64,000 nucleotides of DNA from Rubrivivax gelatinosus (GTDB lineage Bacteria > Pseudomonadota > Gammaproteobacteria > Burkholderiales > Burkholderiaceae_C): NCBI RefSeq assembly GCF_004340905.1, contig NZ_SLXD01000006.1, positions 217,201 through 281,200 on the forward strand. The letters run 5' to 3'. The first letter of the stretch is position 1; each line of letters begins with the position of its first letter. The translations under genes were made by a program, and so were the position numbers. Below the pieces are notes generated by a model. That model did not search any database. It was not told the DNA's origin and was given only the letters and a program-made list of their open reading frames with translations. This document shows positions 28,454 to 39,409 of this stretch, piece by piece.

Positions 28454-29380
28454 TCAGGAGCCGGGGAAGAACGGTTTGCCGAGCGAGGCCGGCATGTTGA
28501 CCCGGATCCACGCCGGATTGCGGGAGATCAGCACCAGCACGACGATGGTCGCGACGTAGGGCAGCATGCTGAGGAACTGGCTCGGGATCTCGACGCCCTG
28601 GCTCTGCAGGTGGAACTGCAGCATCGTGACGCCGCCGAACAGGTAGGCCCCAAGCAGCACTCGTGCCGGGCGCCAGGTCGCGAAGGTCGTCAGCGCCAGC
28701 GCGATCCAGCCCTTGCCGGCGACCATGCCCTCGACCCACAGCGGCGTGTAGATCACCGACAGGTAGGCGCCGGCCAGCCCGCAAAGCCCGCCGCCGGCGA
28801 CCACGGCCGCCAGGCGGATCTTGCGCACCGGATAACCCAGCGCGTGCGCCGACTCGGGCGACTCGCCGACCGCACGCAGCACCAGCCCGGCGCGCGAGCG
28901 GTAGAGGAACCAGGCCAGCGCTGCGGCCAGCACGATCGCCAGGTAGACCATCGGGTGCTGGCGGAAGAAGGCCGGGCCGACGAACGGGATGTCCGACAGC
29001 AAGGGAACCGCGAACGAGGGCCGCTCGCCGAGCTTGCCCTGCACGTAGCCGATGCCGACGAAGGCCGAGAAGCCGGCGCCGAACAGGCTCAGCGCCAGGC
29101 CGCTGGCGTACTGGTTGGTGTTGAGCCAGATGACGAGCAGGCCGAACAGCGCCGCCAGCGCCGCGCCGGCGCCGATGCCGGCGGCAAAACCCAGCCAGTC
29201 GCTGCCGGTGTGCATCGCGGTGGCGAAGCCGGCGATCGCGGCGACCAGCATCAGGCCTTCGGCGCCGAGGTTGACGATGCCGGCGCGTTCGTTGATCAGC
29301 AGGCCCAGCGCGGCGATCGCCAGCACCGTGCCGGCGTTGAGCGTCGCCGCGATCAGCAGGGGGAGGGTGGTGAAGTCCAT
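28454..29380 (-). CDS. ABC transporter permease (nucleoside/purine type)
   Basis: A 308-residue inner-membrane permease with eight to ten hydrophobic segments and the family signature LLINERAGIVNLGAEGLMLVA (about 27-47), which marks BMP-associated YufQ/NupQ-type permeases. It pairs with the second permease 7 bp upstream in the operon. Permease domain, ATP-binding protein and lipoprotein together form a nucleobase/nucleoside importer. Confidence 0.9.
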   Translation of the reverse strand: MDFTTLPLLIAATLNAGTVLAIAALGLLINERAGIVNLGAEGLMLVAAIAGFATAMHTGSDWLGFAAGIGAGAALAALFGLLVIWLNTNQYASGLALSLFGAGFSAFVGIGYVQGKLGERPSFAVPLLSDIPFVGPAFFRQHPMVYLAIVLAAALAWFLYRSRAGLVLRAVGESPESAHALGYPVRKIRLAAVVAGGGLCGLAGAYLSVIYTPLWVEGMVAGKGWIALALTTFATWRPARVLLGAYLFGGVTMLQFHLQSQGVEIPSQFLSMLPYVATIVVLVLISRNPAWIRVNMPASLGKPFFPGS

Positions 29381-29387
29381 CGCGGTC

Positions 29388-30466
29388 TCAGGCCTTGGCG
29401 CGCACCGTGTGCCACCAGCGCACGCGGTAGTGGATCAGCGTGTCGCAGGCCAGCAGCGTGAACAGCAGCAGGCCCTGGAAGACGCCGGTCAGCGACTTGG
29501 GCAGGCCCAGGCGCGACTGCGCCAGTTCGCCGCCGATGTAGAACATGCTCATCAGGATCCCGGAGAAGACGATGCCCACCGGGTGCAGGCGGCCGACGAA
29601 GGCGACGATGATCGCGCCGAAGCCGTAGCCGGCCGGCACGTACGGCGTCAGCTGGCCCAGCGGCCCGGCCGCTTCCAGCCCGCCGGCCAGCCCCGCCATG
29701 CCGCCGGACAGCAGCAGCGAGGTCCACAGCGCGCTGCGCGACGAGAAGCCGGCATAACGCGCCGCCGCCGGCGCCAGGCCGCCGACCTGCAGCTGAAAGC
29801 CCCGGTAGGTGCGGAACATGAAGGCCCAGAAGCCGACCACCGCGACGAGTGCGATGACGACGCCGATGTTGGCGCGCAGGCCGTCGACGAGGCGCGGGAT
29901 CCTGGTCAGCGCGTCGAAGGTGATGGTCTGCGGGAAGTTGTAGCCCTGCGGATCCTTCCAGGGGCCGTAGACCAGCCAGCCGAGGATCATCTCGGCGACG
30001 TAGACCAGCATCAGGCTGACGAGGATCTCGTTGGCGTGGAAGCGGTCGCGCAGCGCGGCGACGACGCCGGCCCAGACCATGCCGCCGAGCACGCCGGCGA
30101 ACAGGATCACGACGACGATGCCGCGGCCCATCCAGGCCAGCGACGGCGCCTGCATCGCCACCCAGCCGGCGGCCAGCGCGCCGACGACGAACTGGCCCTC
30201 GGCGCCGATGTTCCAGACGTTGGAGCGGTAGCAGACCGCCAGCCCCAGCGCGATCAGGATCAGCGGCGTCGCCTTGACGCTCAGCTCCGACAGCGCGTAC
30301 AGGTTCTTCACCGGCTCGACGAAGAACACCTGCAGCCCGCGCACCGGATCCTTGCCGAGCAGGACGAAGAGCACCACGCCGATCAGCACCGTGATCGCCA
30401 GCGCCAGCAGCGGCGAGGCGATCGACATCCACTTCGACGGCTCGGGCCGTGCCTCGAGCTTCAACA

Positions 30467-30467
<1 letters not shown>
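29388..30467 (-). CDS. ABC transporter permease (nucleoside/purine type)
   Basis: A 359-residue membrane protein with about ten hydrophobic segments and the YufP/NupP-type signature AVCYRSNVWNIGAEGQFVVGA (about 79-99). ATG 30467 overlaps the ATPase stop by one base (TGATG), so upstream open frame is discarded. It forms a heterodimeric channel with the downstream permease. Confidence 0.9.
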
Positions 30468-31972
<1,505 letters not shown>

Positions 31973-31976
31973 GGAC

Positions 31977-33401
31977 TCAGGAGTGCCGCGAACGGACGTC
32001 GGCGCCGTCGGCGTGTTGGGGGTCTCGTGGATCGGGACGGGCCGCAAGCGCCGTGCCAATGCTGACATTTTGAAGCATGCGGCCGCGTTCGAAACGCGGC
32101 ACGCCGGCCACCCAGGTGGCGGCGACGTTGCGCTCGTCGGCCAGCGTCATCCAGGCGAAGACGCGCGCGTGCAGGTCCTGCGCCGGCAGCGTGGCCACCG
32201 CGCCGCGTGCCACCGCGTCGCGGTGCAGGGCGGCGGCGCCGTGCGCCCAGTCCCAGGCGACGACGTCGGCCGCAGCGCCCACGTCGAAGTGGCCGATCTC
32301 GGCGCCCAGGCCCAGCGCCTCGGCGGCGCCGCGCGTGGCGGCGTGCAGCGCGCACCAGGCGGTGAGCCGCGTGCCGCGCAGCGCCTGCACCTTGTAGCCC
32401 TCGGCCAGCGTGCGCTGCATCGACAGGCTGGTGCCGCCGCCGACGTCGGTGGCGATCGACACCTTGTGGCCGTGGTCGACCGCCGCCTGCCAGTCGAACA
32501 GGCCGCTGCCGAGGAACAGGTTGCTCGTCGGGCAGAACGCGATCTGCGCGCCGGTGTCGGCGAGCAGGCGGCGGTCCTCGTCGTCGAGCCAGATGCCGTG
32601 CGCCAGCACCGAACGCGGGCCCAGCAGGCCGTGGCGGTGGTAGACGTCGAGATAACTTCGTGCCTCGGGGAACAGGCGCGCGACCTCGGCGACCTCGTCG
32701 CGGTTCTCGGCGACGTGGGTCTGCAGGTACAGGCCCTCGTGGCGCGCCAGCAGGCGGCCGGCCATCGCCAGCTGCTCCGGCGTGCTGGTGATCGCGAAAC
32801 GCACCGTCACCGCGTAGGCGTTGCGGCCGCGGCCGTGCCAGCGGGCGATCAGCGCCTCGTTGTCGCGTTCGGCGCCGGCGACGTCGTCGGTCAGCGCCGG
32901 CGGCGCGCCGCGGTCCATCAGCACCTTGCCGGCGACGAGGCGCATGCCGCGCGCGCTGGCGGCGGCGAACAGCGCCTCGGCGGAGGCCGCGTGCACTGTC
33001 GGGAAGACGACGGCGCTGGTCGTGCCGTGGGCCAGCAGCGCGTCGAGGAACAGCCCGGCACCGGCGGCGGCGACCTCGGGGTCGGCAAAACGCTGCTCGG
33101 CCGGGAAGGTGTAGGTGTCCAGCCAGTGCAGCAGGCCGGGGCTCCAGCTCGCGATGACGTCGAGCTGCGGGCAGTGCACGTGGGTGTCGATGAAACCCGG
33201 CATCAGCAGCCGGCCGCTGTGCTCCTCGCGCCGCCAGTCCTCGCCGGGCGGCTCGCGGCCGGGCAGGGTGCCGGCGATGCGGCCGTCTTCGATCAGCAGC
33301 CAGTGGTCGGGGCGCCAGCGCACGCCGTGCAGCGCCGGGTCGCCCCAGCCGGGTGTGGCCTCGAAGTCCAGCAGGTCGCCGTGCAGCGCGAGCTTGTTCA
33401 C
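31977..33401 (-). CDS. guaD: Guanine deaminase (amidohydrolase family)
   Basis: A 474-residue zinc amidohydrolase that converts guanine to xanthine and ammonia. Metal and substrate motifs are PGFIDTHVHCPQLDVI (about 76-91), LQTHVAENRDEVAEVARLFP, SVLAHGIWLDDED and SIATDVGGGTSLSMQ (metal Asp). No ATG precedes the conserved start; GTG 33401 with an upstream GGAG is used. It heads the operon with the BMP transporter and diverges from xdhABC, which takes the xanthine onward. A TGCATGCA palindrome lies 46 bp upstream. Confidence 0.92.
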   Translation of the reverse strand: MNKLALHGDLLDFEATPGWGDPALHGVRWRPDHWLLIEDGRIAGTLPGREPPGEDWRREEHSGRLLMPGFIDTHVHCPQLDVIASWSPGLLHWLDTYTFPAEQRFADPEVAAAGAGLFLDALLAHGTTSAVVFPTVHAASAEALFAAASARGMRLVAGKVLMDRGAPPALTDDVAGAERDNEALIARWHGRGRNAYAVTVRFAITSTPEQLAMAGRLLARHEGLYLQTHVAENRDEVAEVARLFPEARSYLDVYHRHGLLGPRSVLAHGIWLDDEDRRLLADTGAQIAFCPTSNLFLGSGLFDWQAAVDHGHKVSIATDVGGGTSLSMQRTLAEGYKVQALRGTRLTAWCALHAATRGAAEALGLGAEIGHFDVGAAADVVAWDWAHGAAALHRDAVARGAVATLPAQDLHARVFAWMTLADERNVAATWVAGVPRFERGRMLQNVSIGTALAARPDPRDPQHADGADVRSRHS

Positions 33402-33446
33402 CGGGCGCTCCGTTCCATGCCGGTGCACCGGGGCAGGCCCGCGGAT

Positions 33447-33454
33447 TGCATGCA
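33447..33454. promoter_or_regulatory. TGCATGCA palindrome upstream of guaD
   Basis: TTGCATGCAA (33446-33455) is a perfect 10-bp palindrome 46 bp from the guaD start. Read toward guaD, the site is GTTTTGCATGCA, almost the same as GTTTTGCATACA upstream of the ABC transporter at 53.6 kb, and its core fits the TGYATRCA pattern of the GntR palindrome. The other ~200 bp of this divergent gap to xdhA show no further clear element. Confidence 0.45.
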
Positions 33455-33653
33455 AAACGGCGCGCAGGCAGGCACGCGCATGCCGAGGGCAGCGCGCAGG
33501 TCGACCTCGGGGGCGCTGCGTTCGGGCTTCACGGTGGTGGTGATGTCGCGCCGGCCCTGTTCCGGGCCGCGTCGCGGGTGACGATATTTTGCCCGTGCCG
33601 AACGCCGCTGCCGCTTGCGCTGTACTGTCTTCCAACCGCATTCGATGCTGCCG

Positions 33654-35126
33654 ATGAGCGAAACCCGTCCGATCCGCTTCTTTCACCGCCAGCGCATCGT
33701 CGAGATCGCCGACGTGCCGGCCACGCGCACCGTGCTCGAATGGCTGCGCGAGCAGCAGCGCCTGGTCGGCACCAAGGAAGGTTGTGCCGAGGGCGATTGC
33801 GGTGCCTGCACCGTGGTCGTCGGCGAGCTGGGCGAGGACGGCCGGCTGAAGCTGGAGACCGTCAACGCCTGCATCCGCTTCCTGCCGACGCTGGACGGGC
33901 GCGCGCTGTTCACCGTCGAGGACGTCGCGCCCGGCGGCGTGCTGCATCCGGTGCAGCAGGCGCTGGTGGCGCACCACGGGTCGCAGTGCGGCTTCTGCAC
34001 GCCGGGTTTCGTGATGTCCTTGTGGGCGGCCAACGAACGCCACCAGGCCGCCGGCACGCGGCCGACGCGCCAGGCGCTGGCCGACGAACTGTCGGGCAAC
34101 CTCTGCCGCTGCACCGGCTACCGGCCCATCCTCGACGCCGGGCTGGCGATGTTCGACGCACCGCCGCTGCGGCTGGACACGGCGCCGGTCATCGCCGCGC
34201 TGAAGCAGATGCGCGAGGCGCCGCCGCTGCACACCGCCTCGGGCTTTCACGCGCCGCGCAGCGTCGGCGAGCTTGCCGCGCTGCGCGAAGCGCGGCCCGA
34301 GGCGCGCCTGCTGGGCGGCGGCACCGACATCGGCCTGTGGGTGACCAAGCAGCTGCGTGTGCTGCCCGAGCTGATCTGGACCGGCGACGTCGCCGAGCTG
34401 CGCCGTGTGGAGCGCCGCGACGACGCGCTCGTCATCGGCGCCGCGGCCTCGCTTGAGGACGCCTGGGCCGCGCTCGCCGCCGAGCACCCGCAGCTGGCCG
34501 AGATGTGGCGCCGCTTCGCGTCGCCGCCGGTGCGCCACGCCGGCACGATGGGCGGCAACGTCGCCAACGGCTCGCCGATCGGCGACTCGGCGCCGGTGCT
34601 GCTGGCGCTGGACACACGCCTCGTGCTGCGCCGCGGCGAACGTGTGCGCGAGCTGGCGCTCGCCGACTTCTACGTCGACTACCTGAAGAACCGGCTGGAA
34701 CCGGGCGAGTTCGTGCAGGCCATCGTCGTGCCGCACACCGCGCCGGGCACCGTCGTGCGCGGCTGGAAGATCTCCAAGCGCCACGACTCGGACATCTCGG
34801 CCGTCTGCGCCGCGTTCGCCTTGCGCCTGGACGGCGACCGCGTGCAGCAGGTGCGCCTGGCCTACGGCGGCATGGCGGCGACGGTCAAACGCGCTGCCGC
34901 TGCCGAAGCCGCACTGCAAGGCCGGCGCTGGGACGAAGCCGCGCTGCGTGCCGCGCAGGCGGCGCTGGACGCCGACTACACGCCGCTGACCGACCTGCGC
35001 GCCAGCGCGGCCTACCGCATGCAGGTCGCGAAGAACCTGCTCGAAAGGCTCTGGCTGGAGACCCGGCCCGACGCGCCGCTGCCCGCTGCGGCGCTGGACG
35101 TCTGGCAGCGGGAGGTGGAAGTTTGA
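33654..35126 (+). CDS. xdhA: Xanthine dehydrogenase small subunit XdhA (2Fe-2S and FAD)
   Basis: A 490-residue subunit. The first [2Fe-2S] cluster is held by CAEGDCGACTV and a later Cys (VNACIRF), the second by CGFCTPGFVMS and CRCTGYRPI. An FAD domain follows (about 190-380: ARLLGGGTDIGLWVTKQ, TMGGNVANGSPIGDSAP). It passes electrons from the molybdenum subunit to NAD+. ATG 33654 (MSETRPIRFF) is preferred over 33645 or 33615. The stop overlaps the TTG start of xdhB. Confidence 0.95.
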   Translation: MSETRPIRFFHRQRIVEIADVPATRTVLEWLREQQRLVGTKEGCAEGDCGACTVVVGELGEDGRLKLETVNACIRFLPTLDGRALFTVEDVAPGGVLHPVQQALVAHHGSQCGFCTPGFVMSLWAANERHQAAGTRPTRQALADELSGNLCRCTGYRPILDAGLAMFDAPPLRLDTAPVIAALKQMREAPPLHTASGFHAPRSVGELAALREARPEARLLGGGTDIGLWVTKQLRVLPELIWTGDVAELRRVERRDDALVIGAAASLEDAWAALAAEHPQLAEMWRRFASPPVRHAGTMGGNVANGSPIGDSAPVLLALDTRLVLRRGERVRELALADFYVDYLKNRLEPGEFVQAIVVPHTAPGTVVRGWKISKRHDSDISAVCAAFALRLDGDRVQQVRLAYGGMAATVKRAAAAEAALQGRRWDEAALRAAQAALDADYTPLTDLRASAAYRMQVAKNLLERLWLETRPDAPLPAAALDVWQREVEV

Positions 35127-37459
35127 ACGCGCCGGCGCATCCGCTGCCCGCGGCCGGCGTCGTCGGCCGCTCGCGCCCGCACGAGTCGGCCGCGGCCCAC
35201 GTCGCCGGCAGCGCGCCTTACACCGACGACCTGCCCGAACTCGCCGGCACGCTGCACGCCGCGCTCGGGCTGTCGCCGGTGGCGCACGGCGTGCTGCGCA
35301 GCGTCGACCTGGAGCGTGTGCGCGCCGTGCCGGGTGTCGTCGACGCCTTCTGCGCCGACGCCATCCCCGGCGAGAACCAGTGCGGCTCGCTGGTCAAGGA
35401 TGAGCCCATCCTCGCCGGCGGCCCGGGCGCCGTGCTGCGCCACCTGGGCCAGCCGGTCTACGCCGTCGTCGCGACGACACGCGAAGCGGCGCGGCGCGCC
35501 GCGGCGCTGGCCAAAGAGGTGATCGCCTTCGATGCACTGCCGCCGGTGCTCGACGCGATGCAGGCCCACGCCGCCGGCCAGTACGTCGTGCCGCCAGTGC
35601 GGCTGGCGCGTGGCGACGCCGCCGCCGCGCTGGCCGCGGCGCCGCACCGTGTCGAACTCGACTTCGGCGTCGGCGGCCAGGAGCACTTCTACCTCGAAGG
35701 CCAGATCGCCTACGCCCAGCCGCAGGAGCAGGGCGGCATGAAGGTGCTGTGCTCGACGCAGCACCCGAGCGAGATGCAGCACCTGGTCGCGCACGCGCTG
35801 CACCGCCCGTCGCACGCGGTGCAGGTCGAGTGCCGGCGCATGGGTGGCGGCTTCGGCGGCAAGGAGTCGCAGTCGGCGCTGCCGGCCTGCGTCGCCGCGG
35901 TGGCGGCCGTGCGCAGCGGCCGGCCGGTCAAGCTGCGCCTGGACCGCGACGACGACTTCCTCGTCACCGGCCGGCGCCACGGCTTTCGCTACCAGCTCGC
36001 GCTGGGTCACGATGTCGACGGCCGCGTGCTCGGCGCCGAGGTCACGATGGTCAGCAACGCCGGCCATTCCGCAGACCTGTCGGGCCCGGTGATGACGCGC
36101 GCGCTGTGCCACTTCGACAACTGCTACTGGCTGCCGGATGTCGCGATGCAGGGTTACGCCGCGCGCACCAACACCCAGAGCAACACCGCCTTCCGCGGCT
36201 TCGGCGGGCCGCAGGGCGCATTCGCGATCGAGTACGCGCTGGACAGCGTCGCGCGCCGCCTGGGCCGCGACGCGCTGGCCGTGCGCCACGCCAACTTCTA
36301 CGGCGTCGGCGAACGCGACCTGACGCCCTACGGCCAGCGTGTCGAGGACAACATCGTCGTGCCGCTGGTCGACGAGCTGGCCGCCAGCAGCGACTACGCC
36401 GCGCGCCGCGAGGCCGTCGCCGCCTTCAACGCCACCAGCCCGGTGCTGAAGAAGGGGCTGGCGCTGACGCCGCTGAAGTTCGGCATCTCGTTCAATGTCG
36501 TGCACCTGAACCAGGCCGGTGCGCTGGTGAACGTCTACCTCGACGGCTCGGTGCTGGTGAACCACGGCGGCACCGAGATGGGCCAGGGGCTGAACACCAA
36601 GGTCGCCCAGGTCGTCGCCCACGAGCTGGGCCTGCCCTTCGAGGCCGTGCGCGTGACCGCCACCGACACGCACAAGGTGGCCAACACCTCGGCCACCGCG
36701 GCCTCGACCGGCAGCGACCTCAACGGCAAGGCGGCGCAGGACGCCGCGCGCCGCATCCGCGAGCGTCTGGTGGCCTTCGCCGCGCGGCGCTGGGGCGTCG
36801 CCGCCGAGGACGTGCTGTTCGCCGACGGCCGCGTGCAGGCCGGGGCTGAAGCGATGTCCTTCGCCGAACTCTGCAACGCCGCCTACCTGGAGCGTGTGCA
36901 GCTCTGGAGCGAAGGTTTCTACGCCACGCCCGGCCTGTCCTGGGACCGCCAGACGATGAGCGGCAAACCCTTCTACTACTTCGCCTGGGGTGCCGCCTGC
37001 AGCGAGGTGCTGGTCGACACGCTGACCGGCGAGTGGCGGCTGCTGCGCGCCGACGTGCTGCACGACGTCGGCGCCTCGCTGAACCCGGCGCTGGACATCG
37101 GCCAGGTCGAAGGCGCCTTCGTGCAGGGCATGGGCTGGATGACGATGGAAGAGCTGGTCTGGCACCCGAAGACCGGGCTGCTGGCCACGCACGCGCCCAG
37201 CACCTACAAGATCCCGACCGCCAACGACCTGCCGCCCGAGTTCCACGTGCGCCTGTTCGGCCGGCCGAACCCGCAGGACAGTATCCACCGCAGCAAGGCC
37301 GTCGGCGAACCGCCGCTGCTGCTGCCGTTCTCGGTGTTCTTCGCGATCCGCGACGCGGTCTCGGCCGCCGGCGGCCACCGTGTCGACCCGCCGCTGTCGG
37401 CCCCGGCGACCAGCGAAGCCATCCTGGCCGCCGTGCAGGCGGTGCGGGGCGCCGCGTGA
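35123..37459 (+). CDS. xdhB: Xanthine dehydrogenase molybdopterin subunit XdhB (TTG start)
   Basis: A 778-residue subunit that oxidises hypoxanthine and xanthine to urate at a molybdenum cofactor. Recognisable are AHVAGSAPYTDDLPE, the GGFGGKESQS cofactor loop, NTAFRGFGGPQGAFAIE, GTEMGQGLNTKVAQ and the catalytic-Glu region GQVEGAFVQGMGWMTMEEL near the C-terminus. No ATG exists near the family start; TTG 35123 follows an exceptionally strong ribosome site GGGAGGTGG and overlaps the xdhA stop (TTGA), so it is confidently the start. Its stop overlaps the GTG start of xdhC. Confidence 0.95.
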   Translation: MNAPAHPLPAAGVVGRSRPHESAAAHVAGSAPYTDDLPELAGTLHAALGLSPVAHGVLRSVDLERVRAVPGVVDAFCADAIPGENQCGSLVKDEPILAGGPGAVLRHLGQPVYAVVATTREAARRAAALAKEVIAFDALPPVLDAMQAHAAGQYVVPPVRLARGDAAAALAAAPHRVELDFGVGGQEHFYLEGQIAYAQPQEQGGMKVLCSTQHPSEMQHLVAHALHRPSHAVQVECRRMGGGFGGKESQSALPACVAAVAAVRSGRPVKLRLDRDDDFLVTGRRHGFRYQLALGHDVDGRVLGAEVTMVSNAGHSADLSGPVMTRALCHFDNCYWLPDVAMQGYAARTNTQSNTAFRGFGGPQGAFAIEYALDSVARRLGRDALAVRHANFYGVGERDLTPYGQRVEDNIVVPLVDELAASSDYAARREAVAAFNATSPVLKKGLALTPLKFGISFNVVHLNQAGALVNVYLDGSVLVNHGGTEMGQGLNTKVAQVVAHELGLPFEAVRVTATDTHKVANTSATAASTGSDLNGKAAQDAARRIRERLVAFAARRWGVAAEDVLFADGRVQAGAEAMSFAELCNAAYLERVQLWSEGFYATPGLSWDRQTMSGKPFYYFAWGAACSEVLVDTLTGEWRLLRADVLHDVGASLNPALDIGQVEGAFVQGMGWMTMEELVWHPKTGLLATHAPSTYKIPTANDLPPEFHVRLFGRPNPQDSIHRSKAVGEPPLLLPFSVFFAIRDAVSAAGGHRVDPPLSAPATSEAILAAVQAVRGAA

Positions 37460-38241
37460 GGCTGGCGGCCACGGCCGCACGCTGGCGCCGCGAGCGCCGG
37501 CCGGCGGTCGTCGTCGAGCTGCGTGCGGTGCGCGGCTCGGTGCCGCGCGAGGCCGGCACGCGCATGCTGGTGGCGGCCGACACGGTCGAAGGCACGATCG
37601 GCGGCGGCCACCTGGAGCTGAAGGCGATCGAACGCGCCCGCGCGCTGCTGCGCGGCGAAGCCGTCGAGCCGCTCTGGGCGGTGCCGCTGGGCCCGGCGCT
37701 GGGCCAGTGCTGCGGCGGCCACGCGACGCTGGCCTTTGTGCCGCTGTCGGACTGCCCGCCCGAGGCCTGGCCGCTGCCGGCGCCGCGTTTCGTGCTGCAG
37801 CTGCACGGCGCCGGCCACGTCGGCCGCGCGATCGTGCGGGTGCTCGACGGGATCCCCTGCCGCGTGCAGTGGGTTGACGAACGCGAAGACGCCTTCGCCG
37901 GCGCCGAGCTGCCGCCTCAGGTCGAGGCCGTGCCCGCCGCCGCGGCCGCCGACGAGCTGGCGCGCGCGCCGGCCGGCGCCTGCGTGCTGGTGATGACGCA
38001 CCGCCACGACCTGGACCTGGAGATCGTGCACGCCGCGCTGGTGCGGCCGGACCTGGGTTTTGTCGGCCTGATCGGCTCGCGCAGCAAGCGAGAACGTTTC
38101 CTCGCCCGGCTGGCGGCGCGCGGTCACGGCGCCGAGGCGCTGGCGCGGCTGGTGTGCCCGGTCGGGCTGCCGGGCATCGCCGGCAAGGAGCCGGCGGTCA
38201 TCGCGGTGGCCGTGGTGGCGCAGCTGCTCGCGCGTGGCTGA
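37456..38241 (+). CDS. xdhC: XdhC, molybdenum-cofactor insertion/sulfuration factor for xanthine dehydrogenase
   Basis: A 261-residue accessory protein that binds the molybdenum cofactor and delivers it to XdhB. The family blocks VRGSVPREAGTRMLV, GTIGGGHLELKAI, LGQCCGGH, the Rossmann-like LQLHGAGHVGRAIVRVL and FVGLIGSRSKRERF are present, the last with PVGLPGIAGKEPAVIAVAV. GTG 37456 overlaps the xdhB stop (GTGA). The conserved CC in LGQCCGG may take part in cofactor binding. Confidence 0.93.
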   Translation: MRLAATAARWRRERRPAVVVELRAVRGSVPREAGTRMLVAADTVEGTIGGGHLELKAIERARALLRGEAVEPLWAVPLGPALGQCCGGHATLAFVPLSDCPPEAWPLPAPRFVLQLHGAGHVGRAIVRVLDGIPCRVQWVDEREDAFAGAELPPQVEAVPAAAAADELARAPAGACVLVMTHRHDLDLEIVHAALVRPDLGFVGLIGSRSKRERFLARLAARGHGAEALARLVCPVGLPGIAGKEPAVIAVAVVAQLLARG

Positions 38242-38245
38242 GGCC

Positions 38246-38270
38246 CAAAAAGACGGGGGCCGAAGCCCCC
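38246..38270 (-). terminator. Rho-independent terminator for the Crp/Fnr gene
   Basis: Stem GGGGGC (38255-38260), loop CGAA, GCCCCC (38265-38270), with an A run at 38247-38251 that becomes a U tract on the minus strand. It is 30 bp past the Crp/Fnr stop and also lies just after xdhC. Confidence 0.75.
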
Positions 38271-38300
38271 GCGAACCTTCGACGTTTCCTTGAGGAGGAA

Positions 38301-39113
38301 TCAGCCGCCGGTGGCGATCTGGCGCAGCGCCGGTGCGTCGAGCACCTGGACGTTGTAGCCGGCCACCGAAATCACGCCCTGACGGGTGAGGCTGCGCATC
38401 AGGCGCGACAGCGTCTCCGGGGTGATCGCGAGTTGGGACGCGATGTCGCGCTTGCGTTCGGTCAGGCGCACCACGCCGCGCAGGCCGGCGGCGTCGGTCA
38501 GCTCGATGCGCTGCACCAGCCACGCGGCGAAACGTGCCGGCGCGTCCTTGTGCATCAGCTCGTGCGTGTTCATCTGCAGCGTCTGCACTTCACGCGCGAG
38601 GCTGGCGACGAGGTGGCGGCCGAGCGCGGGGTAACGCTCGATCAGCGCCTGCACCGCGTCACGCGGCAGCTCGACGATGACCGCTTCGGTCGTCGCGCGG
38701 GCGTCCAGCGCGTGGTTCTCGTGCAGCCACGCGGAGCTCTGGTCCAGCCAGGCCGGGCCGCGCACCGGACGTTCGATGTGGAAGACGCCGTCGGCGCCGC
38801 GATAGCCCAGCGCGACGTCGCCGCTCTGGACCAGCACCAGCGCATTGGCGCTGTCGCGACGGTCGAACACGGCCGCGCCGGCCGGAACCGTGCGCATGCG
38901 CGCGACCGAAGACAGCGCGAGCTGCTCGGCGGTGGAAAGCGCCGGCGTGCCGAAAAGACCTTGCCAGGTGCGCGCGTCCGGACCACGGGTCTCGGGCCGG
39001 TCGTCGTCGCGCACCGGCGCGGCGCTCGGGCGAGCCGTCGTCGTCGGACGCAATGGCGGGCGCGCTGATCGTTCAGCCAGGGCGCCGTCGGGCATCTGGA
39101 AACTGTGTTGCAT
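38301..39113 (-). CDS. Crp/Fnr-family transcriptional regulator
   Basis: A 270-residue regulator with a disordered N-terminal ~60 residues, a cyclic-nucleotide-binding-like beta domain (about 75-190) and a C-terminal winged helix (about 200-262: LTERKRDIASQLAITPETLSRLMRSL). The recognition helix carries E-x-x-S-R (ETLSR), the FNR-type combination that reads TTGAT half-sites. There is no N-terminal cysteine cluster, so it should not hold an FNR [4Fe-4S] cluster and probably senses another signal. An FNR-like box stands at 39179. ATG 39113 is preferred over 39152 because a GGGTGAC-type ribosome site precedes it. Confidence 0.88.
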   Translation of the reverse strand: MQHSFQMPDGALAERSARPPLRPTTTARPSAAPVRDDDRPETRGPDARTWQGLFGTPALSTAEQLALSSVARMRTVPAGAAVFDRRDSANALVLVQSGDVALGYRGADGVFHIERPVRGPAWLDQSSAWLHENHALDARATTEAVIVELPRDAVQALIERYPALGRHLVASLAREVQTLQMNTHELMHKDAPARFAAWLVQRIELTDAAGLRGVVRLTERKRDIASQLAITPETLSRLMRSLTRQGVISVAGYNVQVLDAPALRQIATGG

Positions 39114-39178
39114 ATTGTCACCCCTACCCGGCCTACAGGCGGGTGGAGGCACTTTCCAGTAGCCCCACGGGGTGCCGA

Positions 39179-39192
39179 TTGCGCCAGATCAA
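39179..39192. promoter_or_regulatory. FNR/ANR-like box upstream of the Crp/Fnr gene
   Basis: Read on the minus strand, TTGATCTGGCGCAA has one perfect FNR half-site (TTGAT) and a partial second one (GCGCAA against ATCAA), with 4-bp spacing. It lies 66 bp upstream of the regulator's start in a 296-bp gap that otherwise shows no gene. Confidence 0.5.
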
Positions 39193-39409
39193 GCGGGAGG
39201 CGCGGTAGGCGGCCCGCAAAAACGGCATCTGCGCCAGGACAAGTGGCTTGTCGCCACCTGCCTCGGTTACGAAGCGATTCCATCGTCTCGAGGGCGGAAC
39301 GCGCGTGATGCGTGCGCGCGAGCCCCCCGCCGCCAGTCTTTGCACAACTATGCACGTCGGCATGCGCTCTGCGCCCGCGCGGCGGCAGCGCGGGCCTACA
39401 GTGCGTCCC

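Noticed and set aside
31977..34919. Long frame joining guaD with sequence opposite xdhA
   Set aside because: The GuaD family pattern begins only at GTG 33401; upstream sequence is antisense to xdhA.
39348..39375. TGCACAACTATGCACG and GGCATGCG near the LTA-synthase-like start as further members of the TGYATRCA motif
   Set aside because: They do not form the full 8-bp core and are explained by chance in this composition.
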